Source of the DNA: Mimachlamys varia
Taxonomy: Eukaryota > Mollusca > Bivalvia > Pectinida > Pectinidae
Length of the DNA: 64,000 bases
Direction of reading: 5' to 3'
Assembly (NCBI GenBank): GCA_947623455.1
Contig: OX392528.1
Span: forward strand, 51,478,322-51,542,321
The notes below the pieces were generated by a model that searched no databases, was not told the origin of the DNA, and worked only from the letters and a program-made list of their open reading frames with translations. Made by a program: the position numbers and the translations under genes. Positions 12,801 through 27,800 of this stretch are shown here, one piece after another. Every line of letters starts with the position of its first letter. Positions within the stretch are counted from its first letter, which is position 1.

Positions 12801-15800
12801 CTTAACTTAATTTTCTACTTTGATGTTTAAAACAAAAGTTCATATCGCTACAGTATGGTGTATTTTATAAAGACTTGAGATTAGACCCATGTATTCCTAA
12901 AATGACTAAATAACAAAAAATATTTTGGGGAAGAATTCTGCTGTCCTGCAGAAGAAAAATGGAATTTCTGGTAAAAGGAAAAGTTATTACTAAGGACTCA
13001 AATATATATATATCCTTAGTAAGCATTATTTTCCATAAACTTATAAGATGTATGTATGTGGTACTAGATTTAGACCTATACTACATTAGTGTAATAGTAC
13101 TAAAATAAGCTAGCGGTCATGTATAAACAATCTGCCTAGGGTACAAGGTATGGCTGTGCCTTATATTGCTATTTAGTACAGAAAAGCAGCCATAAGCATA
13201 ACAGAATTCAAAGTCAAAGGTCAAACAACAGCTGTCTAAAAGACCTATGGTATATTTAGACAGAGGGGCAGGTAGAAGGGCGGAGAGACAGTATGATCTT
13301 AAAGCTTGCTGTAACAGTAGACGTTTGTGACAAACACTCCCTAATATTACAAGTACCGAAAAACACTCATTAAAGAAATAAAGTTTTGCATTCTCGCCAT
13401 TGTTATCCTTCTGCTCTTGGTTCTGTTAATAAATAAACTTTTCTATTTACCCTCTTACTTTAATTATTACTGTTTAGTGATTACATAACTTTTTTGCTGG
13501 TCACTCTATACAGTTCTCAATTATTAACCTGTAACGATCATGTTATATATCAGGGGCGTAGCTGCCATGTAAGCACATATTTTTCCAAAGTATGTGTATT
13601 AAAGTCGAGATATTTCATAATTCGACTAATAATCTAAGTCAACTGATAATGTTACTCTTTATAATCGACTCGTCAGATTAATACACGTGGCTGCATGATT
13701 TTGTTATTCGTATAATTATGTTATAATCGGGTTTTGAGTCATGAATATGGTATCATACAAAAAAATGTAATAACACCATTGTGACGCCATAACAAAATGA
13801 CGTCTTCATGGCGTTATATGACTGTCTCGAAGTGAAATTTACCTTTTTTATCGAGAAATAAATTTGAAAATTTTTGTGTATTTTCTCATAAATATAAGTT
13901 ATGGTATAAATAAAATCTTACACTCGTGTCAATGTTACTGTTTTGTTTAATATGTCACTGCCCTTAAGGCTCGGGACATATTCAATTATCGAACTCGTTT
14001 AATAAATCCCATATTACACATTGCCACTCATGCTTGCAAGATCCTCTATTTAGTGCATCTATATTAGCATAATATAAATATTGCCAATTTTGGATATTGA
14101 CTTTTCGGTCAGGTGGAATAAAACGACAGCAAAAATAATTGATGATGAGCCTGTTAAATTATGCCGAAGAAAATAAGCGAGATGTATAACTACAGCTGTA
14201 CCTGGGTTGAAAGCGGCAAAATCATATTGCATGATACTTACTGACAGAGACGTGAATGTAACACAGATGGCTTTTATGTCCCTAATATTGCATACTAACG
14301 AGTTAATGTCTTAAGAAACGTATGTTTATTAATTTTGTTTTAAGACATCATGGACGTTAAACATGTCATCGTATTTTATTTTTACATCAATGATTTGTAT
14401 AATGATACGACCAAATGGCACCATTTGAAGTAGCTGCTAATAAACGCTCGCCGGGCTTGCACATTGAAACACCTCCAGCTACGCCCCTGTATATATAGTT
14501 CCCAAGGACAGTTTTCAACCCTGACCCATGGGCCTACTCCCCAGTGTTATGAATTGGGGTTAAATGTAAAATTGAAAATGAGTCAAATGACACTGTGTAA
14601 CAATGATTTTGTTGGCCCATTTTTACAGCCGATATAAGGCTGTTTCCCCCTGTCAAAATTTGTGCTATTTTCCTAAAATGAAGCAAAATACAAGAATATT
14701 TTCCCAATTTATCTGAAAATCCTACTGTATTTTCCCAATTAAAAAATTAAGGCAAAGTAGCTGTAAAATCAAGGTAACAAAAACACTGGTGTATCAATTT
14801 GATAGTGCAGGTTTTGGGTGGGAATCATGATCAACTCAAATCAAATCTGAAGTGCCCGTTCAAAGACTTTGTAATTATAAATTGGGAGTAACTTGGCCAT
14901 TTTAATGTAATTTCCTTCCGTCTGCTTTAAATAGATTTCGACAACACATATACATTTTTTTTTGTACATACATGTACAAAAGGGAAGTATTGATATAGAA
15001 ATGACTCAATGCTTTCACTTTTATATAGAAATTATAGCGTTTGTATAGCAATCGTTTAACCATACACCCTGGCTATCGGTCACAGCCGGTAACTTGTACC
15101 TAAACTCTTCCTGTGTATCAGAACATGTACACATACATAGAAATATCCCTATTTCATAGCCAAGTACCAGCGAATCCTGTACATATTTTGAATTTTATTT
15201 ACATGGCATACTCATAGTTTCATTAATTTCCTGTACGCTTAAAAAATAAATGTGTGCTTGTTATAAGTTAAACTACGGATTTTCTTTTCATGAACAAAAC
15301 GAATGTAATTTCCTTTGCATTTATTTGACTTTGACCCTCTAGCTAGCTAGAAGACTGCAGGTAAAGTTCCCATTGACCAAATTATATATATATAGTACAC
15401 ACAAATATTCCAAGTCATCTTTAACATGATGATGTGGTATTGAAAATGTATAAGAAATAATCTTGCTGATGTTTTATGCCTTTTTGTCACTATAAGAAAT
15501 ACAACCCAGGGCTTGTGACAAACAGTCTGCTATACGTGCGTTCAATGTTAGAATACTTTTTGTAAGATCCCAGCTACCCACCCCTGCCCACCCCAAAATC
15601 CTAATGTCAAATATCAGTATACATATTGAACTTAATTATGTCTGCAAGATATCAATGTCCCAATCTGATTAAAATCATATCTTGATCTCCGCGCCGTTCT
15701 GTAAACTTTTCTCTGCTGCGTTAAGATCTGAGAAAATCCCATAGGGGGTCATGTCCCGATGACCTTTTGCATTAGCCAATCAAATTACTACTGTCAGAAT

Positions 15801-18800
15801 CTTGACAAGTGAAATTTTGAGGCGCCAAAGCTTGCATAATCGCATTTGTCCGTTTAGTCATTTTGTCATCAAAAAGTTCATGTGGAATAATGTGAAGAAA
15901 TGACTTGCTGCTAGATGACAAGTCATTGGAAAATTAATTTAGTGATAAGTAAAGAGGCGACAAAGGTCATCTGAACGTGACCTTTTATGGGATGTTGTCA
16001 GATCATTGTAAAACGGAGTGAGAACAAGGATCTGTTTTTTAATCAGATTGTGAATGTCCCCTCTACTGCTGAATCAGAACACAGCGGGATGGGACGGGAC
16101 GTAATGGACATGAACAACACGGGTACCATATGTCATTCATTTTATGTTGGGTGAGGGGGGGGGGGGGGGTAATGGTTTGCTTCAAAGTCTCCATTCGTCA
16201 TTCACCCATTATAAAATTCATAAATATACAAATGTTACTTGCATCGAAGGACTTTCAAACATGCTATAGATGTGTATAAATATGATTTGTGGAGACGTTA
16301 ATATATGTACACTTAACCGAGTCACAGTAATACTGCAGACCTATATATCCCCAGGACGTCTATCAATAACGTTTAGTCGTCGTCTGATAGATCGATACTG
16401 GCTGGATGATCTTAACGCCAATATTATATCATCCCTATACCTGAAGGAGAAGGTGTAAATTGTGCATCTTATAACAAATCTGAAATGTTGTTTTTCCGAC
16501 AAGCACTTATAACGTATAATCCTACATTCATGACATATTTTTAAAATTTAAATGGTCAAAAATCTCCAATAAATTACTAGGGAAAAGGAAAGTTTCACTA
16601 TACGGTCTCCAAATTTTAAAAATATTCGTATAAAATCCAACACCATTATCTTGAATTTTTCACGCTCCTGACGTACTTCACGGTATATATGACCAAAAAA
16701 ACACAATCTACCTGCACAGGGTTCCCTGTAGGTGAGGTAAGCCAGATTTAACCAGTAATTTGACAGCCAGTTCTCCTCCGTGGCAAATCTAAAACACACA
16801 ATCATATAACACATGTACAGGGTACTTATTGAACAGAAAAAAGTTCGCACACCTCTACTGAATATGTTAGACCTAGTTATAAAGAGTTTAAAACAGACAT
16901 CTAGGTTTACTAAACAACTTTTTTTTTTTGACAATTTAATTATACAGTGCACTCCTCTTTATAACATGTTGAATTTGTCGGACAAAAACATGATATTATT
17001 AACAGGAATGTGACATTAAGAGAAACATGTCTCACTAAATCTAGTGCATTTCCAATCTACCACGCTCGGTACATAACTAAAAGTAATTAAGCTATTCAAT
17101 GTACATAATTATGAAGATGTTTCAATATAAAAAGATAACATTATTTCAATCAAAAATCAAATTTTGGGGATATCGTTTATTTTCTATGCAACATTTTGTA
17201 CAAGTTGTATCTGAAATCAATGGAAATGACATCATTTTCTGGATATTTTATGTGATTGGTTAAAAAACCATGGTATTAAGAGGAATTCACCTCAAAATAC
17301 ATAATATTAACCAAATAAAATTACATAGATTATAAAGCGAGAAAAATGGTGCTTGGGGAAAAACATGATATAAAAAGAATGTGATATTAACAGGGGTGAT
17401 ATTAAGTGGAGTCCACTGTATCATAATTGGCAGGCAATTAGCTAACAGAAATCTTATCAAAACTAAAATTGTTTGATTGACTTGGAAAATGTTTGCAAGT
17501 GACGATGGGCCATAGGGCGTATGACATATGTCTAGAATGAATTACATCACATATGCTTGCACTGAACTTCAAGGATCACTTTGGAGCAAGATTTGGGGAT
17601 TTTTACCCATATTTTTCCTGAAAATCTCATTGAAAATTCAAAATTGTATTACTTTCTATAGAAAAATCTCATAGATATTTTGTTGATCCCTTATATAAAG
17701 TCCCTCAAATTCTCCCATGGGTTTTAAGCGTCAGACTTATCCCTGACTGAAGGTGAAACTTATTCATGGACCTTAAAAAACAGTCCATTTTGCTGACTTA
17801 TCCCTGACTGAAGGTGAAAACTTATTCATGGACGTTAAAAAACAGTCCATTTTTCTGACTTATCCCTGACTGAAGGTAAACCTTATTCATGGACCTTAAA
17901 AAACAGTCCATTTTTCTGACTTATCCCTGACTGAAGGTGAAAATTATTCATGGACCTTAAAAAACAGTCCATTTTTCTGACTTGTCCCTGACTGAAGGTG
18001 AAAATTATTCATGGACCTTAAAAAACAGTCCATTTTTCTGCTTATTCCAAATAGGGTCCTAATAAAGTTAAAAATTATATGAAAGTAATCTAGAAATCAT
18101 TTTTAGTTTAAAGCTGTATATGTACTGTCTTCATCATGTTTACTGAAATTTTGAATACCAGTAAGGTGGGGGAAAAAAAGGGTCTATCAGTAAATTATGT
18201 AAGGTATGCAAGATATGTATCAGGATTCTAGCCCCTGGTGCAGAATTTCGTGCAGAACTTGAGCGAAATCTCTACACACTTGCACAGAATTTCCATATCT
18301 CACATACCTTCATGACATTTTCTACAGTTATATATCTATTGTAACTAAATAAAGGCCGTTATAAATATATGCCTTGTCTTAATTAAACCATAAAATTCAT
18401 CCCAACCTATACTATTAGATATCATTGAACTTTAGAGGAAAGCTATTTTTTGCACTTTTTTTTGTTTTATTTAATCTAAACACTTTTATTTTCGCCTTTC
18501 CTTTTAATCAATAAGGAAAATTAAAGTCGACAATTTACAAAAACATTTTTGCATTCGTACAATAACATATCATTAATAAAAAATGTATTAATTATTGCTA
18601 CACATAAAATCTGTTTTTAACACAGCAAGTATCTATATAAAGACAGACTGCATACCCGTTAACCCTCCCTCATTACGAGGGAGACTCCCTCATTTTTACC
18701 GTAATTTACAAATCTCCCTTGAAATCTCCCTCATTTAAGTCCAATCACACACAAACTCAAATTCTATATCCTGTGGTCAAATGATATCCTAGTTGATGTA

Positions 18801-21800
18801 GGGTGTGTTTAATGACTATAACAGGTGTGTCTGGATCAAATGAATACCTTTTGAAGTTGTTTTGATACATAAAAAGGGGAAAACAAATTGAGTAATGCAG
18901 TTTTAGACATATTTCACACACTTCTCCCGCATTGGAAATGTGGAATGAGGGAGATCTCCCTCATTGGAGGTTTCAGAGGTTAACACCTATGGACAGATAT
19001 TGGCTGTTTTAACATGAAATATTTTCCTGATGGAAGCCAGCTACTATAAAAACTTACTTTTGAAGCAGGTGTTTTTGGAGTGTGGGACCTTCTTTCTCCT
19101 TGAATGATAAAACAGCTGTTAACAGGTTCATGAAGTCTTCATCAGACAGCAGGGGCCTCATGGACGTCAGGTATCTATGGTAACAAAAACAATCAGTTAA
19201 AAATTCATATTTAAAGACCCAATATATGTAACTTCAGGGAAATTTTCGTGATTCTGAAAAATACTGGAAAAAAAATCCAGTTGATAACCATGCAAATTAA
19301 GCCTAAAACGAAGTAAACCTGAGCGGTAACTAACAAGAAACTCTTGACAAAAAAATCCAAAGAATTGAAGAATACTGTTTGTACCCGATATTTAGCTGAA
19401 TGATCATTTTTGAAGAAAACAAATCTGACAAGTTCTTAAATGTTCCTGAGTTTTATCAAGAAATCCTACAAGTTTATAGTGTTTAATTTTGCATTGTTGT
19501 CAAAATTAACCTATACACCAGCAACATTTTTGCTGCACTGTCATTTTCGCCCTTTTCACCCTGCAGGATGAATGAGAACTTATTATTACACTACAGGAAA
19601 AGGGTAAAACTTTAACAAATTTTACCTGCGAGGTGAGGAGCCCTATTTTATACTACAGTAGGTGATAATTTTCCAGTATACCATATACCTAAACTGTACA
19701 TATATACTTACTTCTCACAGGTGATGTTGAGATCTGGTACTGGGAGATGGGGCAGCATGCCCTGGAAGAAGTACAGAGGGAAGTTTCCCTTTCCGACAAT
19801 GGCCTTCAACATCAGCCCCCATAACTGTAACACACAAACAGTTCACAAATTTTATTTCTATAAAATTTAAATTGGATCAAATCAGTGTCTAGATGATGCA
19901 GATGATGTAATGCAGACAAAGTTGATATTCAAAAGAATTTTCATTTTTTATTATAAAGAATTTCAATAAAATATTTTTGTGATGAAATTTTTTCAAAAAT
20001 GTGTTCTTTTATTAAGTTTTAAATTGATAAATAAAGCAATAATCAGTTTGAAATTACTATAATTTCGTAATAAGAATTGATGACAGCTCTATATTGGGTT
20101 GCCTCATACAAATCTTATGTATGTAATTTGTATCTTTTAATTTGTACTTAAATTCAATAGAACATAGGTTGGGTTTTTTTTTGTATATTTCTGAGCTGAA
20201 ATCATCAGCAAGGTGTCTGCAAAGAGAGCTGTAATGCTGTTTTTACGAGGACAAATGACTTTTAGATTCATTATACCAAATTTAACTGTTTAATATCTTG
20301 AGATAAATAGATAAGACACAATGTGTCCCCACAAATAATCTGTTCAATTTAAGATAAGGGAAAATCACACATACACACTGAACGTATAAGTTTAGTCCAT
20401 ACAATGATATACTACCCAAATATAGAGTATATACAAAGTTTCTTTCACCTCTGCTTTGGCAAATTTCATGATCAGAACGAATTCGCGAAAGTTTATAATC
20501 ACCTAAATTAGTATGATTAGCTGACATTTCATGAAACTATCTGTGCTCAATCTAGCCATTAGCATTTTCATTATTAAGGAAATGAAATGCTTATTTGCTA
20601 AAAGAATATATATGCCTTTAGCTACTTTTGCTAATGGAATTTTTTTTAATAAACCATTTTCATAAACACTGACTCCCTATAAATGTATAATAAGAATTGA
20701 TCCAATTCAATGAATGGTATATGTTAAATACATCAGAACTTAATATATGAATATTAACACTTGAATTTTGACTCTTCTAATGAGTAAAAGTTTCTAAGGA
20801 AATTCTTATTTAATTTGCTAAAAGAGAAAAGTGGTCTTTAGTGACTTTTGCTAAATCATTTTTCAGACTAGAGTGAGCACAGACTATATCGTGTATAGTG
20901 AAAGTACAAGCATTTTCTTTTTCACGAATTTAGTTAATATTCACAAACTGGTTGCTTATCTAATGAGTATAATTAAGAAAATGAAGAAAATAAGAGTGAT
21001 TTAATTATAATGATCTGTTACATTGTAGTTTAGAACCTGAGTTTTATTGCCAGCAATTATGCATTCATTACGTAATTTTCGGAACTGTGTGTAATTCCAT
21101 TTTAGATGTTTCAGACAATTATATAACTATTATTACAAGGTTACATGTATGGAATTCATGTGTATAACGTTTCACACTATTAACTATTATATAATTAAGT
21201 TAAGAATTAATTGTATACTATAGGTTACTCAGAGAAGCCTGTGTAATGGTCAAGCAGTCATATTTGTATGGACAACCTATAAATATAGAGACACAATATT
21301 ATTTTATCAAACACCCACGTTACCACTGAGAAAATGTTCATAGGAAATGAAAACTTGACTTGTTCTGGCAGGTTTCCTTCCTGATTGGCAAGCCATACGT
21401 CTTTAACTTAAGTTTATATACATTAGCAAATAATTGACTTTTAAGATTGAAGAATATAAACACTGTATGTATATATACACATTGTATGTGTGTTTAAATT
21501 ACACGTTTTTGTAAACAGAACATAGGTATACACGTATATATAACTTTCATAGCCCCAATCCAATAATCACCCTCAGCTTCGACCTTCACTTAAAATTTTA
21601 ATTGTCATGATTATCTAATTAGGACCAATATTGAGTATAACTTTCACAACTGTTGAAGAAGAAAAAAATCAGAATGAAAAGTAGCAATAAGGGTACAGAA
21701 TAGCAGTATACACTGGATTTGTGTAAGTAAATTAATAAGTAAATATTTTTGTCCAGTAAATATGTGGAGAGGAAGTAAATAACTCAATATCATGTTAAAA

Positions 21801-24800
21801 TTAAAGTTTCAAATCGTAAGGTTCGTCAATTTTGAAATTATTTATCAATCAAATTTAGGGTTGGGCGGTTTTACTGGTAAATATAAACTTTATTTATTTT
21901 ACAACAATTATGAAACAAGCTATACAACTTATATTAATCACTCTTGTTGGCCCGGATGTTAGCGCTCGAGGGGTCTTATTGTGGGAGGAAACCGGAGTAC
22001 CCGGAGAAAACCCACGTGGTCGGGCAGGTGACCCGTACCTTTTCACGTCCGATCGGGGAATCGAACCCCGGCCGCCTTGGTGAAAGGCAAGTGCGCTATC
22101 CACTGCACCACCCGACCACCCTTTTTTACCGGTATACCGCGGTATAAAGTTGTGAAGGTACGTACCGTGGTACATTAGTCCAATGTCCTGTACCAGTTTT
22201 TTGGGGACTTTCAATTATCTTATCAAAGAATTATTTGTTACATAGATCAAATTGGAATTCCAATATCGTTTAATTATAATTTCCTATAAGTTTGCTGATC
22301 AACTAGGACAGACATAGCTTCACTCAAACAATATTAGAGGATAACACCTTGAAAAACTTATGACAGGCTTCTTGTTGATTGGCTTCAGAACAAAAACAGC
22401 CAGAGACCTTTTGCTAGCTCAAACATTCAATCAAGGTGGTATGCCGTTGTACGTACAGCAGTATTTGCCTAAATACTGAGGTACTTTTGATTTTGTGGTT
22501 CCCAGCTAGCTCTAGTAAAATTTCAATGGGGTATTGCTGCATCCTATGTGTGTTTGTTGTTTTCAGCTTAAAGGCCCAATATACGTAACTTCAGGATATT
22601 TTTCGTGATTCTAAAAAAATTCTGAAAAAATCCAGTTTATCACCATGCAAAAATAAGCCTAAAACGAAGTAAACCCGAGCGGTAACTAACAAGAAAGTCT
22701 TGACAGAAAAATTCAAAGAATTGAAAATAATTCAGGTGGGGCCCACTTCAACAACAAATCTAAGTGAGAATACGGTTCAAAATGTACGCATGTTTACAAT
22801 ATCCAGTTTCAACTGCTGCTGTACCGGCAACGGCGTAAGATAAATTTTGAATATTGCTGATATCAATTAATCTTAACTAAATCTATAAATATAATCAGTT
22901 TTTAGGCTTGATTTTCGCTTCAAGATTTGCCGAAAGTTACGTATATTGGGCCTTTAATAGCTGTTCTAATTAATAACCTAAAAGGTATAAAATGTGCTAG
23001 CAGATCTAGAACATGTAAATATTTATACAAACATTCATTGATCAATAAACATCTGAGAACAGTGTGTACCAGTACTTGTACAGTAAATTAATAGATCAAA
23101 CAGTAACCCAGTGACACGGATTGATTTCCTATCATATTTTATAGAATTATGATGGCTTGAAATTTATCTAGGGCCAATACACCGTGAAGTTATGGAAAAA
23201 ATATGACGAACAATACACTGTGAAGCTTAAGCCATGGAAAAAAATATGACGAATTTTGGCTCGGAAATAAAAAATACCTACACTTACTTTTCCATTACCT
23301 ATATACATGTATATTACATGTATCCATCATATTATGATCATATCATACACCACCAACATGAGACCCTGAAGTATATTCACATCCTTTAGCTTTGGGCAGC
23401 TAATTGCTCATTTCTCGAGTACAGCACCATATGATATTCCCCTATAACCAAGTACGAAGCTTATACCTTGTATCAAGTGATCATGAACTAAACTTATGTT
23501 TGGTACAGTAAGACTTGTCAATTTAACGAAAGAAAGTCCCTGAAGTTTCTTCCAAGTTTCTTCGTGATTTAATATAAGGTTAAAGATGGTAATGCTGTCG
23601 TATTTCAATAATCTGCATTCAGAACAGAAAATGGAACACTCAAATATACACAGCCTTTATCAAAGATGTAACGCATACAGTCTAGAGTATGTTCAGATTT
23701 GAGATAAACGTGTACATACGAACTTCATCAATAAACCATAAATTACATTAAAGCTGTAGACTATAGATATTCATAAAACAATACCTATATTTAATGCTAT
23801 CTCCCAACTTATACTTATTGTAGAATTTATGATAGCATATACTTCACTTTATGTAGATAATATAAGAACCCCATATTATATCAGTGATCAATTTATAATT
23901 AATTTCCATGGGTCCTTTTTGTAAATATTGCAGAAAACTATGGGTCCCACAATGTTAAATTGAAGTATTTCCAGAATTTCTTTGAGTCTTTTCATAATTT
24001 TAAGAGTACTGGACTCGGGACTCGCACGTAAATTGATCATTATATGCTACAGTATATATGCATTAATTTTAATTATTTGCTAACATCATAAGTTTCTCCC
24101 ATTTCTTTAACATTACTGATTAAACTGTACAATAAAAGTTGACTTTTAAGTGAGTTTTTATTCTTTAAGGGTATATTCATCTATCAGAAATTTTACAGAA
24201 GGTAATTTCGACATTATTTTACTTTCAAAGAAGTTTTTAGTTCTTTTTTATCCAACAGGTCAATACAGCAAAGATTCTGACATAACAAGGCATACTGTGT
24301 GTTTAAAACTGACAGGAACAATTTCTAGTCGGCAGTTACCATTAAAATTACTATATATACAATGGTAGGTACATATATAGTATCCCTAAACAGATACATA
24401 TGTTAGCCAAGGTTACCTTCCGTTTGTGTGTAAACAAAGCCGGAATTTAATTCATGCATTATCTGCGTACTATCGTCAGAAACATGTGACAACACCTGTT
24501 TTAACTCTCTAACGTATATCTGTTGAACCCTAGATTATCACTGCGATTAAAAGTAAACGTCATTTGACTTGATCAAAGTCTAAAGTTTTTAAATGTATGT
24601 TGTTGAAGTCTGATATCTAGTTCAAAACATCACAGTAAAGTTTTATGAATTTGAACATGCATGTATACGTACATTTGTACAAGATGATGATGTGGTATGG
24701 AGATTCTAAATCTCTAAAAAGTCTTTATACCCTAAGAGGGTTCTGAATCATCCTGATGCTGTTAATTTTTCTCTTTCCGATACATTATATATGTTTTGCT

Positions 24801-27800
24801 GACACTTGCATGTTACATTATGGTACATATAACCATATCATCTTAAAGTGTTAAGTGCACATGCTTATCCCACCAGGTGAAAAATACTCTCTTTAATTGT
24901 TAATATACCGGTACTGTTACAATGATCTACAGATCTGCTTAACCTTCTTATACTGTCACCATGATCCACAGATCTTATAATGTCACCATGATCCACAGAT
25001 CTTATATTGTTACCATGATCCACAGATCTTATATTGTCACCATGATCCACAGATCTTATACTGTCACCATGATCCACAGATCTTATACTAGCTGTCACCA
25101 TGATCCACAGATCTTATACTGTCACCATGATCCACAGATCTTATACTGTCACCATGTTCCACAGATCTGTCAAACCTTCTTATACTGTCACCATGATCCA
25201 CAGATCTTATACTGTCACCATGATCCACAGATCTGTCAAACCTTCTTATACTGTCACCATGATCTACAGATCTATCAAACCTTCTTATACTGTCACCATG
25301 ATCCACAGATCTTATGCTGTCACCATGATCCACAGATCTGTCAAACCTTCTTATACTGTCACCATGATCCACAGATCTTATACTGTCACCATGATCCACA
25401 GATCTGTCAATCCTTCTTATACTGTCACCATGGTCCACAATTCTGTCAAACTTTCTTATACTGTCACAATGATCCATAGTTCTGTCAAACCATCTACAGA
25501 TCTACCAAACCTTCTTATACTGTCACCATGATCCACAGATCTTATACTGTCACCATGATCAATAGTTCTGTCAAACCTTCTTATACTGTCACCATGATCT
25601 ACAGATCTTATACTGTCACCATGATCTACAGATCTGTCCAACCTTCTTATACTGTCACCATGATCTACAGATCTTATACTGTCACCATGATCTACACTGT
25701 CACCATGATCTACAGATCTGTCCAACCTTCTTATACTGTCACCATGATCTACAGATCTTATACTGTCACCATGATCTACAGATCTGTCAAACCTTTTTAT
25801 ACTGTCACCATGATCCACAGATCTGCCCAAACTCAATATATACAGTTGTATATCATGATCGCTGCCACCCTGATATATAAGTCTGCATATTTAACCTTGC
25901 ATACAGCCACCATAGATACATACAGTTGTATATAATCTATCTATTTAGCATTGATCATCAAGGGGTTTGAATATATATCATTGAGCCTATGAGAAATTAT
26001 TTAAGGTATGAAAAATTATACATGTACAAACAATGTATGCACAAAACTGATAAAATCATTATTTAACAAAATTGTTTAGTTATTAAAATCTATTTTATAA
26101 TCAATTAAAGCAAATTTCACGTGTAACCTTGATTATAAACACTAAACATGTAACTACTGGTTGAAGTATCAGGAATAAAACTGGGATGTTCCAACATGTC
26201 TGGGAGAAATTATCAACACATTTATAGTAGATGTATTTTATAGCCTTAAACGATGGATAACGCGGCCAATCAGAGTGAATATGATTAGGTACGTAGCAAC
26301 ACCAGTGTTTATAGGTATAAAGAGCTCCAGAGCAACCTGCACCATTCAATAGAACCGATCTACCGGTACAGGATACGAAAATGACTGCTACGGGTCATTG
26401 AACACGTATATATGATGAAATACAGAGCGTTCATGTGACCAAAACATACCTTGTATTTATTGTGTATGAAACCTGCCTAGCTACATTTTTAAGTTTTGAA
26501 AACAAATTTAGATACCGGTATGTACATTGTACACAAACACACCTGCATGGAATCATGTGACACAATGACACACAAACTTCAAACATCAATTCAATATCGG
26601 GACTTGTGACACAGATAACCCAGTTTTTAGACATGTGTAAGGTCTAAATATACTTCATATTTATACAGTAAAGCATTTACGTGGTACTGTATTACACTCT
26701 CAATGTACATTCATGGGTCACATTATAGGGACAATATTTCTGAAAGGGAGCACAGTTGAAGGTGGGGTGGGGGGGGGGGTTGAGTTATTAGCTAGTTTAA
26801 TGTGTAAATGCTGTCTTTCTGAAATACATTTAATGTTGAGCGGGGCGGGAATTTTCCTGAAATAGCCATTTGGTGTAAGGTTTATTAATATACTTCATGT
26901 TTGTACAGTAAAGAATTTACGTGGTACATTGTACTGCACTACATCCATGGTTCACATTATAGGGACAATATTTCTGAAAGGGGGGCACAGTGGAAGGGGG
27001 GTTGAGTTCATTAGCTAGTTTAATGTGTAAATGCTGTCTTTCTGAAATAATGTTGAGCTGGGCGGGAATTTTCCTGAATTAGCCATTTAGTGACAGCGCA
27101 CTAAGTAAGATTGTTTTTGTTTATGTTTATTTTGTTTCACCAGGCCCTGGTTTCATCAACGTTCCCTTAACTTAAGGAAATTCCTTAACTTAAAATTCTC
27201 CATAGGGAAGCATTACAGAATTTAAGGAGCAAATCCTTAATTAAGGAACTTTCCTTAAATTCTGTAATGCTTTCCTATGGGGATTTTTAAGTTAAGGAAT
27301 TTCCTTAAGTTAAGGAACGTTGATGAAACCGGGGCCAGTTCCGTTCACAAATTTTCTCCTCAATGTCAATTTTCGGGCCAAAGAAGGGGGATACGAATGT
27401 ACATGTACATTTTCAGTAGAGATTTCTCAGGGATGTACAATAAATGAGGATAAGTGAACTAGTGCAAAACCACACACAGGGTCTTTATCAACAAGCTGAA
27501 ATTTCGACCCATGATCAATTGTGAAATATAAAATACACTCCTTTATGATCAATGACCACAGATTACAGGCTTTTAAACTTATGTACACTGTATTATCATA
27601 TGTACAAACGTATACAGGCATATATCACAAGATTAACACCAGCTACATGTAGGTCACCGGAGATTTATTACAAATGACCGATCACAAAGATAAACAATCT
27701 TTAAGGTTAGGGACAATCAATAAATGACCATTTTAACAAATTAAGAAATCTTTTCTTAAATGTTTATAATAAATTTATACAGTATTATAATATTTTTGTC

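Larger units (their letters stand above)
11229..16711. other. CPT1 intron 4
   Basis: A non-coding intron of about 5.5 kb. It contains a foldback plus a 21-bp tandem repeat (12176-12540), a small A/T hairpin (about 12982-13023), the full-length hAT-like element (13551-14489), a ~185-bp repeat (14601-14788), a 9-10-bp-TSD MITE (15661-16050) and a poly-G run near 16157. Confidence 0.6.

Noticed and set aside
22040..22123. Possible tRNA gene (B box GGTTCGATTCC, A-box-like sequence) on the minus strand
   Set aside because: The cloverleaf is imperfect, the sequence continues into a conserved SINE body and tail, and the same unit recurs at 30985-31210 and 48848-49056 with target duplications.
24961..25531. 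Long open frames (130-170 codons) on both strands that could be read as a repeat protein gene
   Set aside because: They are a by-product of 27- and 39-bp minisatellite units. There is no splice context, initiation context or recognisable domain, and the frames overlap on both strands.
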